Assembly (NCBI RefSeq): GCF_025215155.1
Contig: NZ_JALHAM010000121.1
From: Dryocola clanedunensis
Lineage (GTDB): Bacteria; Pseudomonadota; Gammaproteobacteria; Enterobacterales; Enterobacteriaceae
Length of the DNA stretch: 64,000 nucleotides
Strand: one strand, 5' to 3'
The position numbers and the translations under genes were made by a program. The notes beneath the pieces were generated by a model that was not told the DNA's origin, did no database searches, and saw nothing but the letters and a program-made list of their open reading frames with translations. Each line of letters starts with the position of its first letter. The first letter of the stretch is position 1. This document shows positions 26,339 to 35,929 of the stretch, one piece after another.

Positions 26339-28039
26339 ATGACCGCATCGGCTCAAACACAAACACAAACATCTCCTGGTAAAGCACAGGAGTGGCTGGC
26401 ACGCTTTCGAGCTAACCCTAAACTCCCCTTAATCGTCGCAGGTTCAGCAGCCATCGCTATCATGGTGGCCTTAACCCTGTGGGCCAAACAGCCCGACTAT
26501 AAGGTGCTTTATAGCAATCTGGCCGACCAGGATGGTGGCGCAATCATTACCCAACTGACCCAAATGAATATCCCTTATCGCTACTCCGACAACGGTACCG
26601 CGATAGAAGTCCCGGCAGAAAAAGTCTACGACCTGCGCCTGCGCCTTGCTCAACAAGGTCTGCCAAAAGGCGGTGCGGTTGGCTTTGAGCTGATGGACCA
26701 GGAAAAATTTGGTATCAGTCAGTTTAGCGAACAAGTGAACTACCAGCGTGCGCTGGAGGGCGAACTCGCCCGTACTATCGAAACATTAGGCCCGGTGAAG
26801 AGCGTTCGCGTTCATCTCGCCATGCCAAAACCCTCGTTGTTCGTGCGCGAACAGAAATCTCCTTCTGCCTCCGTGACCCTGAACCTTGAGCCAGGCCGCG
26901 CGCTGGATGAAGGGCAAATCAGCGCCGTGGTGCATATGGTATCCAGCGCCGTTGCAGGCCTGCCGCCGGGTAACGTCACGCTGGTGGATCAGGGCGGCCA
27001 TCTGCTGACCCAGTCCAATACCGCAGGGCGCGATTTGAATGATGCTCAGCTGAAGTACGCCACCGAAGTGGAAAGCCGTTACCAGCACCGCATTGAAGCC
27101 ATTCTTGGCCCTATCGTCGGGAACGCTAACGTTCACGCGCAGGTTACAGCCCAGATCGATTTCGCCAATAAAGAGCAGACCGAAGAGCAGTATCACCCGA
27201 ACAACGACCCGGCTCAGGCTGCGGTTCGTTCGCGCCAGCTCAATCAGAGTGAACAGGTCAACGGCCGTGCGCCGGGCGGCATTCCGGGCGCCCTCTCCAA
27301 CCAGCCTGCCCCACCGAACAATGCGCCTATTACCACGCCTCCGCAGCAAAACCAGGCTAACGGGCAGCAGGCCGCGAACGGTGGTCAGACGCGAACAGCT
27401 TCTACCGCTTCCCAGACCGGTTCGAGCAATACCCAGCGCGATGAGACGACCAACTATGAAGTTGACCGCACTATCCGCCATACCAAGCTGAACGTGGGTG
27501 ATATTCAGCGTCTCTCCGTGGCGGTCGTCGTTAACTATCGCCAGCTGAAAGACGGCAAGCCGCTGCCGCTGAGCAAGGAACAGATCAAACAGATTGAGAA
27601 CCTGACGCGCGAAGCGATGGGCTACTCGGAAAAACGTGGCGATACGCTCAACGTCGTGAACTCACCGTTTACCGTCAGCGAAGAAACAGGTGGCGAACTG
27701 CCATTCTGGAAGCAACAAGTCTTCTTCGACATGTTGATGTCCGCAGGCCGCTGGTTACTCGTACTGATTGTCGCCTGGCTGCTGTGGCGTAAAGTCATCC
27801 GTCCTCAGATTCAGCGCCGTGAAGAGCTACAGAAAGCGCAAATCGAAGCGATGAAGCAGCGCGAAGAGCAGCAGGAAGCCGTCTCGGTACGCCTGAGCAA
27901 AGACGAACAGCAGCAGCAGCGTAAAGCTAATCAGCGCCTGAGCGCAGAAGTCATGAGCCAGCGTATCCGCGATATGTCTGATAACGATCCGCGCGTTGTT
28001 GCGCTGGTTATCCGCCAATGGATGAGTACCGAAATATGA
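26339..28039 (+). CDS. fliF: Flagellar MS-ring protein FliF
   Basis: Builds the MS ring, the inner-membrane foundation of the motor. The 566-residue protein has an N-terminal membrane segment (about 30-49, LPLIVAGSAAIAIMVALTLWA), ring-building motifs (YSNLADQDGGAIITQL and LDEGQISAVVHMVSSAVAGL), a Gln/Pro/Asn-rich periplasmic linker near 310-350, a second membrane segment (WLLVLIVAWLLW) and a C-terminal tail that binds FliG (DPRVVALVIRQWM). The stop overlaps the fliG start (ATGA). Confidence 0.98.
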   Translation: MTASAQTQTQTSPGKAQEWLARFRANPKLPLIVAGSAAIAIMVALTLWAKQPDYKVLYSNLADQDGGAIITQLTQMNIPYRYSDNGTAIEVPAEKVYDLRLRLAQQGLPKGGAVGFELMDQEKFGISQFSEQVNYQRALEGELARTIETLGPVKSVRVHLAMPKPSLFVREQKSPSASVTLNLEPGRALDEGQISAVVHMVSSAVAGLPPGNVTLVDQGGHLLTQSNTAGRDLNDAQLKYATEVESRYQHRIEAILGPIVGNANVHAQVTAQIDFANKEQTEEQYHPNNDPAQAAVRSRQLNQSEQVNGRAPGGIPGALSNQPAPPNNAPITTPPQQNQANGQQAANGGQTRTASTASQTGSSNTQRDETTNYEVDRTIRHTKLNVGDIQRLSVAVVVNYRQLKDGKPLPLSKEQIKQIENLTREAMGYSEKRGDTLNVVNSPFTVSEETGGELPFWKQQVFFDMLMSAGRWLLVLIVAWLLWRKVIRPQIQRREELQKAQIEAMKQREEQQEAVSVRLSKDEQQQQRKANQRLSAEVMSQRIRDMSDNDPRVVALVIRQWMSTEI

Positions 28040-29028
28040 GTATTACCGGAACAGAAAAGAGCGCCATTCTGTTAATGACTATTGGCGAAGACCGCGCCGC
28101 CGAGGTGTTCAAACACCTCTCCCCGCGTGAAGTGCAGCATGTCAGCGCAGCGATGGCGAATGTCCACCACATCTCCAATCAGCAGCTGACTGATGTGCTG
28201 GCCGAGTTTGAGCAGGAAGCCGAACAGTTCGCCGCGATGAGCGTCAATACCAACGACTACCTGCGTTCGGTCCTGACCAAAGCCCTGGGCGAAGAGCGTG
28301 CTTCCAGCCTGCTGGAAGATATTTTCGATACCCGCGAAACCACATCGGGTATGGAAACGCTCAACTTCATGGAGCCGCAGAGCGCCGCGGACCTTATTCG
28401 CGACGAGCATCCGCAGATCATCGCCACCATCCTGGTGCACCTCAAACGCAGCCAGGCGGCGGATATTCTGGCGCTGTTCGAAGAGCGTCTGCGCAACGAC
28501 GTCATGCTGCGTATCGCCACCTTTGGCGGCGTTCAGCCTGCCGCGCTGGCGGAGCTGACCGAAGTGCTCAACAACCTGCTCGACGGCCAGAACCTCAAGC
28601 GCAGCAAAATGGGCGGCGTAAGAACGGCCGCAGAAATTATCAACCTGATGAAAAGCCAGCAGGAAGAAGCCGTTATTACCGCGGTGCGCGACTTCGACGG
28701 CGAGCTGGCACAGAAAATTATCGACGAGATGTTCCTGTTCGAAAACCTGGTGGCCGTGGACGACCGCAGCATCCAGCGCCTGCTGCAGGAAGTGGAATCG
28801 GAGTCCCTGCTGGTCGCCCTGAAGGGTGCCGAGCAGCCGCTGCGCGAGAAGTTCCTGCGCAATATGTCCCAGCGTGCGGCAGATATCCTGCGCGACGATC
28901 TCTCCAACCGTGGCCCGGTTCGCCTGTCTCAGGTGGAGAACGAACAGAAGGCCATCCTGCTGATTGTTCGTCGCCTGGCAGAAACCGGCGAAATGGTCAT
29001 TGGCACCAGCGAGGATACCTATGTCTGA
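28036..29028 (+). CDS. fliG: Flagellar motor switch protein FliG
   Basis: C-ring rotor subunit that interacts with MotA to generate torque. The start at 28036 overlaps the fliF stop and gives 330 residues (MSITGTEKSAILLMTIGEDRAAEVFKHL), the family length; an in-frame ATG at 28018 would add six residues unlike the family. The EHPQ motif of the middle domain (RDEHPQIIATILVHL) and the charged C-terminal torque helix (MFLFENLVAVDDRSIQRLL) are present. Its end overlaps fliH by 8 nt. Confidence 0.97.
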   Translation: MSITGTEKSAILLMTIGEDRAAEVFKHLSPREVQHVSAAMANVHHISNQQLTDVLAEFEQEAEQFAAMSVNTNDYLRSVLTKALGEERASSLLEDIFDTRETTSGMETLNFMEPQSAADLIRDEHPQIIATILVHLKRSQAADILALFEERLRNDVMLRIATFGGVQPAALAELTEVLNNLLDGQNLKRSKMGGVRTAAEIINLMKSQQEEAVITAVRDFDGELAQKIIDEMFLFENLVAVDDRSIQRLLQEVESESLLVALKGAEQPLREKFLRNMSQRAADILRDDLSNRGPVRLSQVENEQKAILLIVRRLAETGEMVIGTSEDTYV

Positions 29029-29725
29029 TTCACTGCCATGGAAGGCCTGGATGCCGGACGATCTGGCCCCCCCTTCCGTCCCCGAGTTCGAAAGAATTAC
29101 GCTGCCGGAAGGCGAGCACGATGCGGATGAACCGCGAACAGAGAGTGAGCCTGATTTACAGCAGACGCTGGCGATGATGCAGGCCCAGGCCCGGGAACAG
29201 GGCCATCAAGCTGGTTTTGACGCCGGCCGCCTGGCAGGAATTGAAGAAGGTCGTAAAGAAGGTATTGAACAGGGTCTGGAGCAGGGCCTCATTGAAGCCC
29301 GCCAGCAGCAGGCCCCCGTTCATGCCCGCATGCAGCAGCTGGTGAGTGAATTCCAGAACACGCTGGACGCGCTGGACAGCGTCATTGCCTCACGCCTGAT
29401 GCAGATGGCTCTGGAAGCAGCACGTCAGGTCATTGGCCATACGCAGGGTATTGATAACTCGGCGCTGATTAAACAGATTCAGGGCCTGCTTCAGCAGGAG
29501 CCTCTCTTCAGCGGCAAGCCGCTGCTGCACGTGCACCCGGACGATCTGGAGCGCGTGGAAGAGATGCTTGGCGCGACGCTCAGCCTGCACGGCTGGCGTC
29601 TGCGCGGCGATCCGAACCTGCATCAGGGCGGCTGTAAAGTCTCCGCTGACGAAGGCGATCTGGACGCCAGCGTCGCCACACGCTGGCAGGAACTCTGCCG
29701 CCTCGCCGCACCGGGAGTGGTGTAA
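29021..29725 (+). CDS. fliH: Flagellar export apparatus stator protein FliH
   Basis: Negative regulator and peripheral stalk of the FliI ATPase that anchors the complex to the C ring. The start at 29021 (MSDSLPWKAWMPDDL) gives 234 residues. The N-terminal Trp-containing segment binds FliN/FlhA. The middle holds a run of GxxxG-type glycine repeats (GRLAGIEEGRKEGIEQGLEQ), typical of FliH, and the C-terminus has an ATP-synthase b/delta-like domain. Stop and fliI start share TAATG. Confidence 0.96.
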   Translation: MSDSLPWKAWMPDDLAPPSVPEFERITLPEGEHDADEPRTESEPDLQQTLAMMQAQAREQGHQAGFDAGRLAGIEEGRKEGIEQGLEQGLIEARQQQAPVHARMQQLVSEFQNTLDALDSVIASRLMQMALEAARQVIGHTQGIDNSALIKQIQGLLQQEPLFSGKPLLHVHPDDLERVEEMLGATLSLHGWRLRGDPNLHQGGCKVSADEGDLDASVATRWQELCRLAAPGVV

Positions 29726-31083
29726 TGACCGCCCGCCTGACGCGTTGGCTCAACACGCTCGACAGCTTTGAAGAGCGTATGTCGCAGCTTCCTGCCGTGC
29801 GTCGCTACGGCCGCCTGACCCGTGCCACGGGCCTGGTGCTGGAAGCGACCGGCCTGCAAATGCCGCTCGGCGCAACCTGCATCATTGAACAGCACAGCCG
29901 TGAAGTGGAAGCTGAAGTGGTTGGTTTTAACGGCGACAAACTGTTCCTGATGCCGCTTGAAGACGTGGAGGGGATTTTGCCGGGTGCGCGAGTTTACGCC
30001 CGCTCATCCAGTGAAGACGGCCTGCACGGCGGCAAGCAGCTCCCCCTTGGCCCTGCCCTGCTCGGTCGCGTACTCGACGGCAGCGGCCGCCCGCTGGATA
30101 GCCTGCCCGCGCCCGAGACGACAAGTTTTGGTGCGCTCGGAGCCGCTCCGTTTAACCCCCTCCAGCGTACGCCTATCGAGGATGTGCTGGATGTCGGTGT
30201 TCGCCCAATCAACGCCCTGCTCACCGTTGGCCGCGGTCAGCGTATGGGCCTGTTCGCCGGCTCCGGCGTCGGTAAAAGCGTGCTGTTAGGCATGATGGCG
30301 CGCTATACCCAGGCCGACGTGATTGTCGTGGGCCTGATTGGTGAACGTGGCCGCGAAGTCAAAGATTTTATCGAAAACATTCTGGGTGCCGAAGGCCGCG
30401 CCCGTTCAGTGGTTATCGCCGCCCCGGCGGATGTTTCCCCGCTGCTCCGTATGCAGGGTGCCGCGTACGCCACGCGCATCGCCGAAGATTTCCGTGACCG
30501 CGGTCAGCACGTCCTGCTGATCATGGACTCCCTGACCCGCTACGCCATGGCGCAGCGTGAAATTGCCCTGGCCATCGGCGAACCTCCGGCAACCAAAGGC
30601 TATCCGCCTTCCGTGTTCGCCAAGCTTCCCGCGCTGGTCGAGCGCGCCGGTAACGGCATCCACGGCGGCGGCTCCATCACCGCGTTTTACACCGTACTGA
30701 CCGAAGGGGATGACCAGCAGGATCCCATCGCGGACTCCGCGCGAGCCATTCTCGACGGCCACATCGTTCTGTCACGTCGCCTTGCCGAAGCCGGACACTA
30801 CCCGGCCATTGATATCGAAGCGTCGATAAGCCGCGCCATGACGGCGCTTATCAGTGATGAACACTACGCACGAGTCAGGCAGTTCAAACAATTGTTATCC
30901 AGTTTCCAGCGTAACCGCGATCTGGTGAGCGTTGGAGCATACGCCAAAGGCAGCGACCCGATGCTCGATAAAGCTATCGTGCTCTGGCCACAGCTGGAAG
31001 CCTTTTTACAACAGGGAATTTTTGAGCGCAGCGGGTGGGAAGACGCCTGCACGGCGCTCGATCTTATCTTCCCTACAGTGTGA
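29725..31083 (+). CDS. fliI: Flagellum-specific ATPase FliI
   Basis: Hexameric ATPase of the flagellar type III export gate that releases chaperones from substrates. The 452-residue protein is related to the F1 beta subunit, with Walker A AGSGVGKS (178-185), Walker B VLLIMD (263-268) and the GERGREV motif near 206. The C-terminal domain ends LDLIFPTV. Translationally coupled to fliH; fliJ follows 12 nt later. Confidence 0.98.
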   Translation: MTARLTRWLNTLDSFEERMSQLPAVRRYGRLTRATGLVLEATGLQMPLGATCIIEQHSREVEAEVVGFNGDKLFLMPLEDVEGILPGARVYARSSSEDGLHGGKQLPLGPALLGRVLDGSGRPLDSLPAPETTSFGALGAAPFNPLQRTPIEDVLDVGVRPINALLTVGRGQRMGLFAGSGVGKSVLLGMMARYTQADVIVVGLIGERGREVKDFIENILGAEGRARSVVIAAPADVSPLLRMQGAAYATRIAEDFRDRGQHVLLIMDSLTRYAMAQREIALAIGEPPATKGYPPSVFAKLPALVERAGNGIHGGGSITAFYTVLTEGDDQQDPIADSARAILDGHIVLSRRLAEAGHYPAIDIEASISRAMTALISDEHYARVRQFKQLLSSFQRNRDLVSVGAYAKGSDPMLDKAIVLWPQLEAFLQQGIFERSGWEDACTALDLIFPTV

Positions 31084-31095
31084 TGAGAGGTAGCC

Positions 31096-31536
31096 ATGAA
31101 CCAGAGCACGGCGCTGGACACCCTGCACGAGCTTGCGGAAAAAGATGTCGATGACGCGGCCATTCGATTAGGTGAAATGCGCAGGGGATTCCAGCAGGCG
31201 GAACAGCAGCTGAACATGCTGATCAACTATCAGTATGAGTACCGCAACAACCTCAACGACAACATGAGTCAGGGGATTGCCAGCAGCCGCTGGCAGAACT
31301 ATCAGCAGTTTATTCAGACGCTCGAAAAGGCTATCGACCAGCACCGCCAGCAGCTGATGCAGTGGACGAATAAAGTCGATCAGGCGCTGACTTTCTGGCG
31401 GGAAAAACAAAAGCGGCTACAGGCGTGGCAAACGCTTCGCGATCGCAAAGCAGCCGAAGCGCTGCTGGTGGCAAACAAGCTCGATCAAAAACTAATGGAT
31501 GAATACGCCCAGCGGGCAACGATGAGGAAAAGCTAA
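31096..31536 (+). CDS. fliJ: Flagellar export protein FliJ
   Basis: Small coiled-coil protein that inserts into the FliI ring like the gamma subunit of F-ATPase and cycles export chaperones. The 146-residue sequence is almost wholly helical with heptads (LGEMRRGFQQAEQQLNMLINYQYEY; DKLDQKLMDEYAQRA-like C-terminus). The TAA stop overlaps the fliK ATG by one base. Confidence 0.96.
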   Translation: MNQSTALDTLHELAEKDVDDAAIRLGEMRRGFQQAEQQLNMLINYQYEYRNNLNDNMSQGIASSRWQNYQQFIQTLEKAIDQHRQQLMQWTNKVDQALTFWREKQKRLQAWQTLRDRKAAEALLVANKLDQKLMDEYAQRATMRKS

Positions 31537-32783
31537 TGATCAAACTGCCTCTGGTGACCACCACCGCCGCAGCCGATGCAGACTCCGGTCTGACAACGGC
31601 GGCGACGGGTAAAAGTGGTAAAGGCGCTAATGGAGCAAGCGACGATTTTCTGAGCCTGTTCGGCAAGGCCCTGCCGGGTCAGGTGACTCTGGAAGATGGT
31701 CAGACGCTCTCCCTGAGCGCTGCGCTACAGAAAGTGACCGGTAAAGATACGGGTGAGGAAGGCGCCGATAAAGGCAAAACGACCCTCGCCGACCTGCTCA
31801 ACAAACTGGATACCGACAAACCAGAGGCGCTGTCCGCCCTGTTGGCCAACGCGGGAAAAAACGGTCTTAAAGACAAAACGGCGATCACCGATGCAGCAAA
31901 AGACGGCGCGCATGAGTTAAGCAGTGCAGACATGCAGGCGCTCAGCGCATTGTTTGCCATGTTGCCGCAGCAGACGCCGGCAACACCTGCCGCGACGTTA
32001 GCCAATGCCGCCACGGGTAAAGAGAGCGATGAAACGTCTGCGCTCAGCGCCCTGCTGGGCGGCGCTGCTGCGCAAGCTAAAAATACGACGGGCAAAACGG
32101 ATAACGATCCGGGCGCGGCCGGCACCGCAATTGACGGCAAGTTTGCGCTAAAAACGACGCCATCTACTGCGCAGCAGACAGCAGAAGACTCAGCCTTACC
32201 TGCGGCAGCCGTCGATAAAGACAGCCGCGACAACGCTATCAGCAATAACACCACGCCAACGGTGACGGCTACCCCAACGCTCAGCAGCGCGACCGTCAGC
32301 ACACCGGTGAGCACGCAGGTCGCCGCACCTGTCGCACCGCAGATTAGTGCCCAGCTTGGCAGCCAGGAGTGGCAGCAGGCGGTCAGCCAGCAGGTCACGA
32401 TGTTTACCCGTAACGGCCAGCAAAGCGCCGAGCTGCACCTGCACCCTGAAGATCTGGGTCAGATCCAGATCAGCCTGAAGCTTGATGATAACCAGGCGCA
32501 GCTGCAAATGGTCTCGCCGCACAGCCACGTCCGCGCCGCGCTTGAGGCTACCCTGCCAACACTGCGTACTGCCCTGGCAGAGAGCGGCATCCAGCTTGGC
32601 CAAAGCAATATCAGCGGCGGCGACAACTTCGCCCAGCAACAGCAGCAGTCCGGCCAGCAGCAGCCTTCTCAGCGCGCGAACGGCAGCTTCCCGTCGTTTG
32701 GCGGTGAGGCCGAACCTGTCGTTGTACCGGCAAGCATCCAGCGCCTTGCTACGGGAAATAACGCCGTCGACATCTTTGCCTGA
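31536..32783 (+). CDS. fliK: Flagellar hook-length control protein FliK
   Basis: Secreted molecular ruler that measures hook length and switches export specificity through FlhB. The 415-residue protein has a long disordered Ala/Thr/Asp-rich ruler region and a folded C-terminal domain with the characteristic GQQSAELHLHPEDLGQIQISLKL, followed by a Gln-rich tail. Low-complexity composition in the middle is normal for the family. Last gene of fliF-K. Confidence 0.96.
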   Translation: MIKLPLVTTTAAADADSGLTTAATGKSGKGANGASDDFLSLFGKALPGQVTLEDGQTLSLSAALQKVTGKDTGEEGADKGKTTLADLLNKLDTDKPEALSALLANAGKNGLKDKTAITDAAKDGAHELSSADMQALSALFAMLPQQTPATPAATLANAATGKESDETSALSALLGGAAAQAKNTTGKTDNDPGAAGTAIDGKFALKTTPSTAQQTAEDSALPAAAVDKDSRDNAISNNTTPTVTATPTLSSATVSTPVSTQVAAPVAPQISAQLGSQEWQQAVSQQVTMFTRNGQQSAELHLHPEDLGQIQISLKLDDNQAQLQMVSPHSHVRAALEATLPTLRTALAESGIQLGQSNISGGDNFAQQQQQSGQQQPSQRANGSFPSFGGEAEPVVVPASIQRLATGNNAVDIFA

Positions 32784-32822
32784 GCGATGTGACTTAAGTC
32801 AAACGTCCGAGGTAGCAACAAA

Positions 32823-32867
32823 TATCCCGTGTTTTCCAGGCTTTGAAGGCCGGGAGAAAACGGGATA
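32823..32867 (+). repeat. 15-bp inverted repeat between fliK and fliL
   Basis: TATCCCGTGTTTTCC and GGAGAAAACGGGATA pair with one bulged or mismatched base around a 15-nt loop. No T-run follows. It lies in the 125-bp gap separating the fliF-K and fliL-R operons and could be a partial terminator or a processing/stability element. A sigma-28-like -10 (ACCGATAA) follows at 32885-32892 with a weak -35. Confidence 0.55.
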
Positions 32868-32908
32868 ATCAGCCAATATGCAGTACCGATAAAGGAATAA
32901 CGAGTAAT

Positions 32909-33376
32909 ATGACCGACACCGCTCAGACCAAAGGCCGCAAGCGCTCCATCTGGATGCCGTTATTGGTCCTGATCACACTCGCCGCCTGCGCCACCGCGGG
33001 TTACAGCTTCTGGCGGATGCAGCAACACCCGGCTGCACCGCAGGCTGCACAACCTGCCCCGCCGCCAGCACCGGTCTTTTTTGCCCTTGATACCTTCACC
33101 GTCAACCTCGGTGATGCTGACCGCGTGTTGTATATCGGTGTCACGCTGCGCCTGAAAGATGATGCCACTCGCCAGCGCCTGAGCGAATTCCTGCCTGAAG
33201 TCCGCAGCCGCCTTCTGCTGCTGTTCTCCCGTCAGGACGCCACCGCCCTTGCTACCGACGAAGGTAAGCAGAAACTGGTCGAAGCGATTAAAACCACGCT
33301 GGCACCGCCTCTGGTTGCCGGTCAACCTCAACAGGTGATCAGCAACGTGCTGTTTACCGCCTTCATATTGCGGTAG
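32909..33376 (+). CDS. fliL: Flagellar basal body-associated protein FliL
   Basis: Inner-membrane protein that surrounds the stator units and increases torque, with a stomatin-like periplasmic ring. The start at 32909 gives 155 residues, as in Salmonella: short cytoplasmic basic N-terminus (MTDTAQTKGRKRS), one membrane segment (LLVLITLAACATAGYSF), a Pro/Ala linker and the C-terminal domain (LDTFTVNLGDADRVLYIGVTLRL). AAAGGAATAA about 11 nt ahead provides the ribosome site. First of fliL-R. Confidence 0.96.
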   Translation: MTDTAQTKGRKRSIWMPLLVLITLAACATAGYSFWRMQQHPAAPQAAQPAPPPAPVFFALDTFTVNLGDADRVLYIGVTLRLKDDATRQRLSEFLPEVRSRLLLLFSRQDATALATDEGKQKLVEAIKTTLAPPLVAGQPQQVISNVLFTAFILR

Positions 33377-33380
33377 GGCC

Positions 33381-34385
33381 ATGGGCGATAGCATTCTTTC
33401 ACAGGCCGAGATTGATGCGCTGTTAAACGGTGATGCCGATAACAGCGATGAACCCAAGGCCGGGGCGGCGACGGAAACCGACATTCGCCCCTACGATCCT
33501 AATACCCAGCGTCGCGTGGTGCGCGAGCGCCTGCAGGCGCTGGAAATTATCAACGAACGTTTTGCGCGTCAGTTCCGTATGGGCCTGTTTAACCTGTTGC
33601 GTCGTAGCCCGGATATTACCGTTGGCGCGATCCGCATCCAGCCCTACCATGAGTTTGCGCGCAACCTGCCGGTGCCGACCAACCTCAACCTGATGCACCT
33701 GAAGCCGCTGCGCGGCACCGGGCTGTTCGTCTTTTCACCAAGCCTGGTGTTTATTGCCGTGGACAACCTGTTCGGCGGTGACGGACGCTTCCCGCTGAAA
33801 GTTGAGGGCCGTGAGTTTACGCATACCGAACAGCGCGTCATCAACCGCATGCTGAAGCTGGCGCTGGAAGGCTACAGCGACGCCTGGAAAGCCATCTATC
33901 CGGTCGACGTCGAGTATGTGCGTTCGGAGATGCAGGTGAAATTCACCAATATCACCACGTCGCCAAACGACATCGTGGTGAACACGCCGTTCCATGTGGA
34001 AATCGGCAACCTGACCGGTGAGTTCAACATTTGCCTGCCGTTCAGCATGATCGAACCGCTGCGCGAACTGCTGGTGAACCCGCCGCTGGAGAACTCCCGT
34101 CAGGAAGATCAGAGCTGGCGCGACACGCTGGTGCGTCAGGTACAACATTCCGAGCTGGAGCTGGTGGCAAACTTTGCCGAAATCCCGCTGCGGCTTTCCC
34201 AGATATTGAAACTAAAACCTGGCGACGTACTGCCTGCCGACAAGCCGGATCGTATTCTTGCGCACGTCGACGGGGTACCGGTGCTGACCAGTCAATACGG
34301 CACGCTCAACGGCCAGTACGCTCTGCGCGTCGAACACTTGATCAACCCGATACTGAATTCGCTGAATGAGGAACAGCCCAAATGA
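33381..34385 (+). CDS. fliM: Flagellar motor switch protein FliM
   Basis: C-ring middle subunit that binds phosphorylated CheY to reverse rotation. The 334-residue protein has the N-terminal CheY-binding peptide (MGDSILSQAEIDALLNG), a CheC-like middle domain and a SpoA-type C-terminal domain shared with FliN (SQILKLKPGDVLPADKPDRI). The end overlaps fliN (ATGA). Confidence 0.98.
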   Translation: MGDSILSQAEIDALLNGDADNSDEPKAGAATETDIRPYDPNTQRRVVRERLQALEIINERFARQFRMGLFNLLRRSPDITVGAIRIQPYHEFARNLPVPTNLNLMHLKPLRGTGLFVFSPSLVFIAVDNLFGGDGRFPLKVEGREFTHTEQRVINRMLKLALEGYSDAWKAIYPVDVEYVRSEMQVKFTNITTSPNDIVVNTPFHVEIGNLTGEFNICLPFSMIEPLRELLVNPPLENSRQEDQSWRDTLVRQVQHSELELVANFAEIPLRLSQILKLKPGDVLPADKPDRILAHVDGVPVLTSQYGTLNGQYALRVEHLINPILNSLNEEQPK

Positions 34386-34792
34386 GTGATATTAACGACC
34401 CGTCCGACGACAATGCAGGCTCCGTGGACGATCTGTGGGCTGATGCGCTAAATGAACAGAAAGTCTCCACGAAAAGCTCGACCGATAACATCTTCCGCGC
34501 GATGGAAAGCGGTGACATTGCAGGCTCTATGCAGGATATCGATCTCATCATGGATATCCCGGTCAAACTGACCGTCGAGCTTGGCCGTACCCGCATGACC
34601 ATCAAAGAGCTGCTGCGCCTGTCACAGGGTTCCGTTGTCGCCCTTGATGGCCTGGCCGGTGAGCCGCTGGATATTCTGATCAACGGTTATCTGATAGCCC
34701 AGGGTGAAGTTGTTGTCGTGGCCGATAAATACGGTGTCCGTATCACCGATATCATCACGCCATCGGAACGTATGCGCCGCCTGAGCCGTTGA
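34382..34792 (+). CDS. fliN: Flagellar motor switch protein FliN
   Basis: Distal C-ring subunit and docking point of FliH. The 136-residue protein has a variable acidic N-terminus and a SpoA domain (MDIPVKLTVELGRTRMTIKELLRLSQGSVVALDGLAGEPLDIL). Coupled to fliM by ATGA overlap; fliO follows 4 nt later. Confidence 0.98.
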   Translation: MSDINDPSDDNAGSVDDLWADALNEQKVSTKSSTDNIFRAMESGDIAGSMQDIDLIMDIPVKLTVELGRTRMTIKELLRLSQGSVVALDGLAGEPLDILINGYLIAQGEVVVVADKYGVRITDIITPSERMRRLSR

Positions 34793-34796
34793 TGCG

Positions 34797-35174
34797 ATGA
34801 AGACCCAGACCGCTGTTCAGCAACCGGCCGTCAGTGCCAGCTCTTCGCTCGTGCAGGTGAGCGGGGCATTAACGGCCATCATTCTGTTTATTCTGCTGGC
34901 AGCGTGGCTCGTGAAGCGCTTTGGTTTTGGCGGCAAAGTCGGCGCACCAAAAGGCCTGAAAGTCAGCGCCAGCACAAGCGTAGGGCCGCGCGAGCGCGTA
35001 GTGATTATCGATGTGGAGGACGCCCGCCTGGTGCTGGGCGTCACCGCTTCACAGATTACGCATCTCCACACCCTGCCCCCGGCAGCGGTGAGCCAGGAGC
35101 CTGCTTCTTCTGAGCAGGTTGATTTCCAGAGCGTGATGAAAAATTTGCTTAAACGTAACGGGAAAGCCGAATGA
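34797..35174 (+). CDS. fliO: Flagellar biosynthesis protein FliO
   Basis: Bitopic membrane protein that helps assemble the FliP ring of the export gate. The 125-residue sequence has one membrane segment (VSGALTAIILFILLAAWLVK) and a cytoplasmic domain with VSASTSVGPRERVVIIDVEDARLVLGV, the family core. Stop overlaps fliP start (ATGA). Confidence 0.94.
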   Translation: MKTQTAVQQPAVSASSSLVQVSGALTAIILFILLAAWLVKRFGFGGKVGAPKGLKVSASTSVGPRERVVIIDVEDARLVLGVTASQITHLHTLPPAAVSQEPASSEQVDFQSVMKNLLKRNGKAE

Positions 35175-35920
35175 AACGTTTGTTGTCCTTCTCGTTAATG
35201 GGTCTGATGGTCAGTTTGTTATTTGTCACGCCGCAGGCGCTGGCACAGCTGCCAGGCTTAGTGAGCCAGCCGATGGCCAACGGCGGCCAGAGCTGGTCGC
35301 TGCCGGTTCAGACGCTGGTGTTTATCACCTCGCTGACCTTCCTGCCGGCGATTTTATTGATGATGACCAGCTTTACGCGCATCATCATCGTCTTTGGCCT
35401 GCTGCGAAATGCGCTCGGCACCCCTTCAGCCCCGCCTAACCAGGTGCTGCTTGGGCTGGCGCTGTTTCTGACCTTCTTTATTATGTCGCCGGTCTTCGAC
35501 AAAATTTACGCCGACGCCTATTTGCCGTTCAGCGAAAGCAAGATAGAGATGCCGGAAGCCATTGATAAAGGCGCCCAGCCGCTGCGCGAATTTATGCTGC
35601 GTCAGACGCGTGAAGCAGACCTTGCGCTGTTTGCTCGCCTGGCCAATACGCCGCCGCTGGAAGGCCCGGAGGTGGTGCCCATGCGAATCCTTCTTCCTGC
35701 CTACGTCACCAGCGAACTGAAAACGGCCTTCCAGATCGGTTTCACCGTCTTTATCCCCTTCCTGATAATCGACCTGGTTGTCGCCAGCGTGCTGATGGCG
35801 CTGGGGATGATGATGGTGCCTCCGGCCTCCATTGCCCTGCCCTTCAAGCTGATGCTCTTCGTGCTGGTCGACGGCTGGCAATTGCTCATCGGCTCGCTTG
35901 CGCAAAGCTTTTACAGTTAA
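35171..35920 (+). CDS. fliP: Flagellar export gate protein FliP
   Basis: Core channel subunit of the flagellar type III export gate (FliP5-Q4-R1). The 249-residue protein has a cleavable signal (LLSFSLMGLMVSLLFVTPQALA) and four membrane segments; the motifs FLPAILLMMTSFTRIIIVFGLLR and FKLMLFVLVDGWQLLIGSL are typical. Confidence 0.98.
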   Translation: MKRLLSFSLMGLMVSLLFVTPQALAQLPGLVSQPMANGGQSWSLPVQTLVFITSLTFLPAILLMMTSFTRIIIVFGLLRNALGTPSAPPNQVLLGLALFLTFFIMSPVFDKIYADAYLPFSESKIEMPEAIDKGAQPLREFMLRQTREADLALFARLANTPPLEGPEVVPMRILLPAYVTSELKTAFQIGFTVFIPFLIIDLVVASVLMALGMMMVPPASIALPFKLMLFVLVDGWQLLIGSLAQSFYS

Positions 35921-35929
35921 GGAAAGACG

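Noticed and set aside
26786..27481. 231-codon minus-strand frame inside fliF
   Set aside because: Shadow of the Gln/Pro/Asn-rich linker of fliF.
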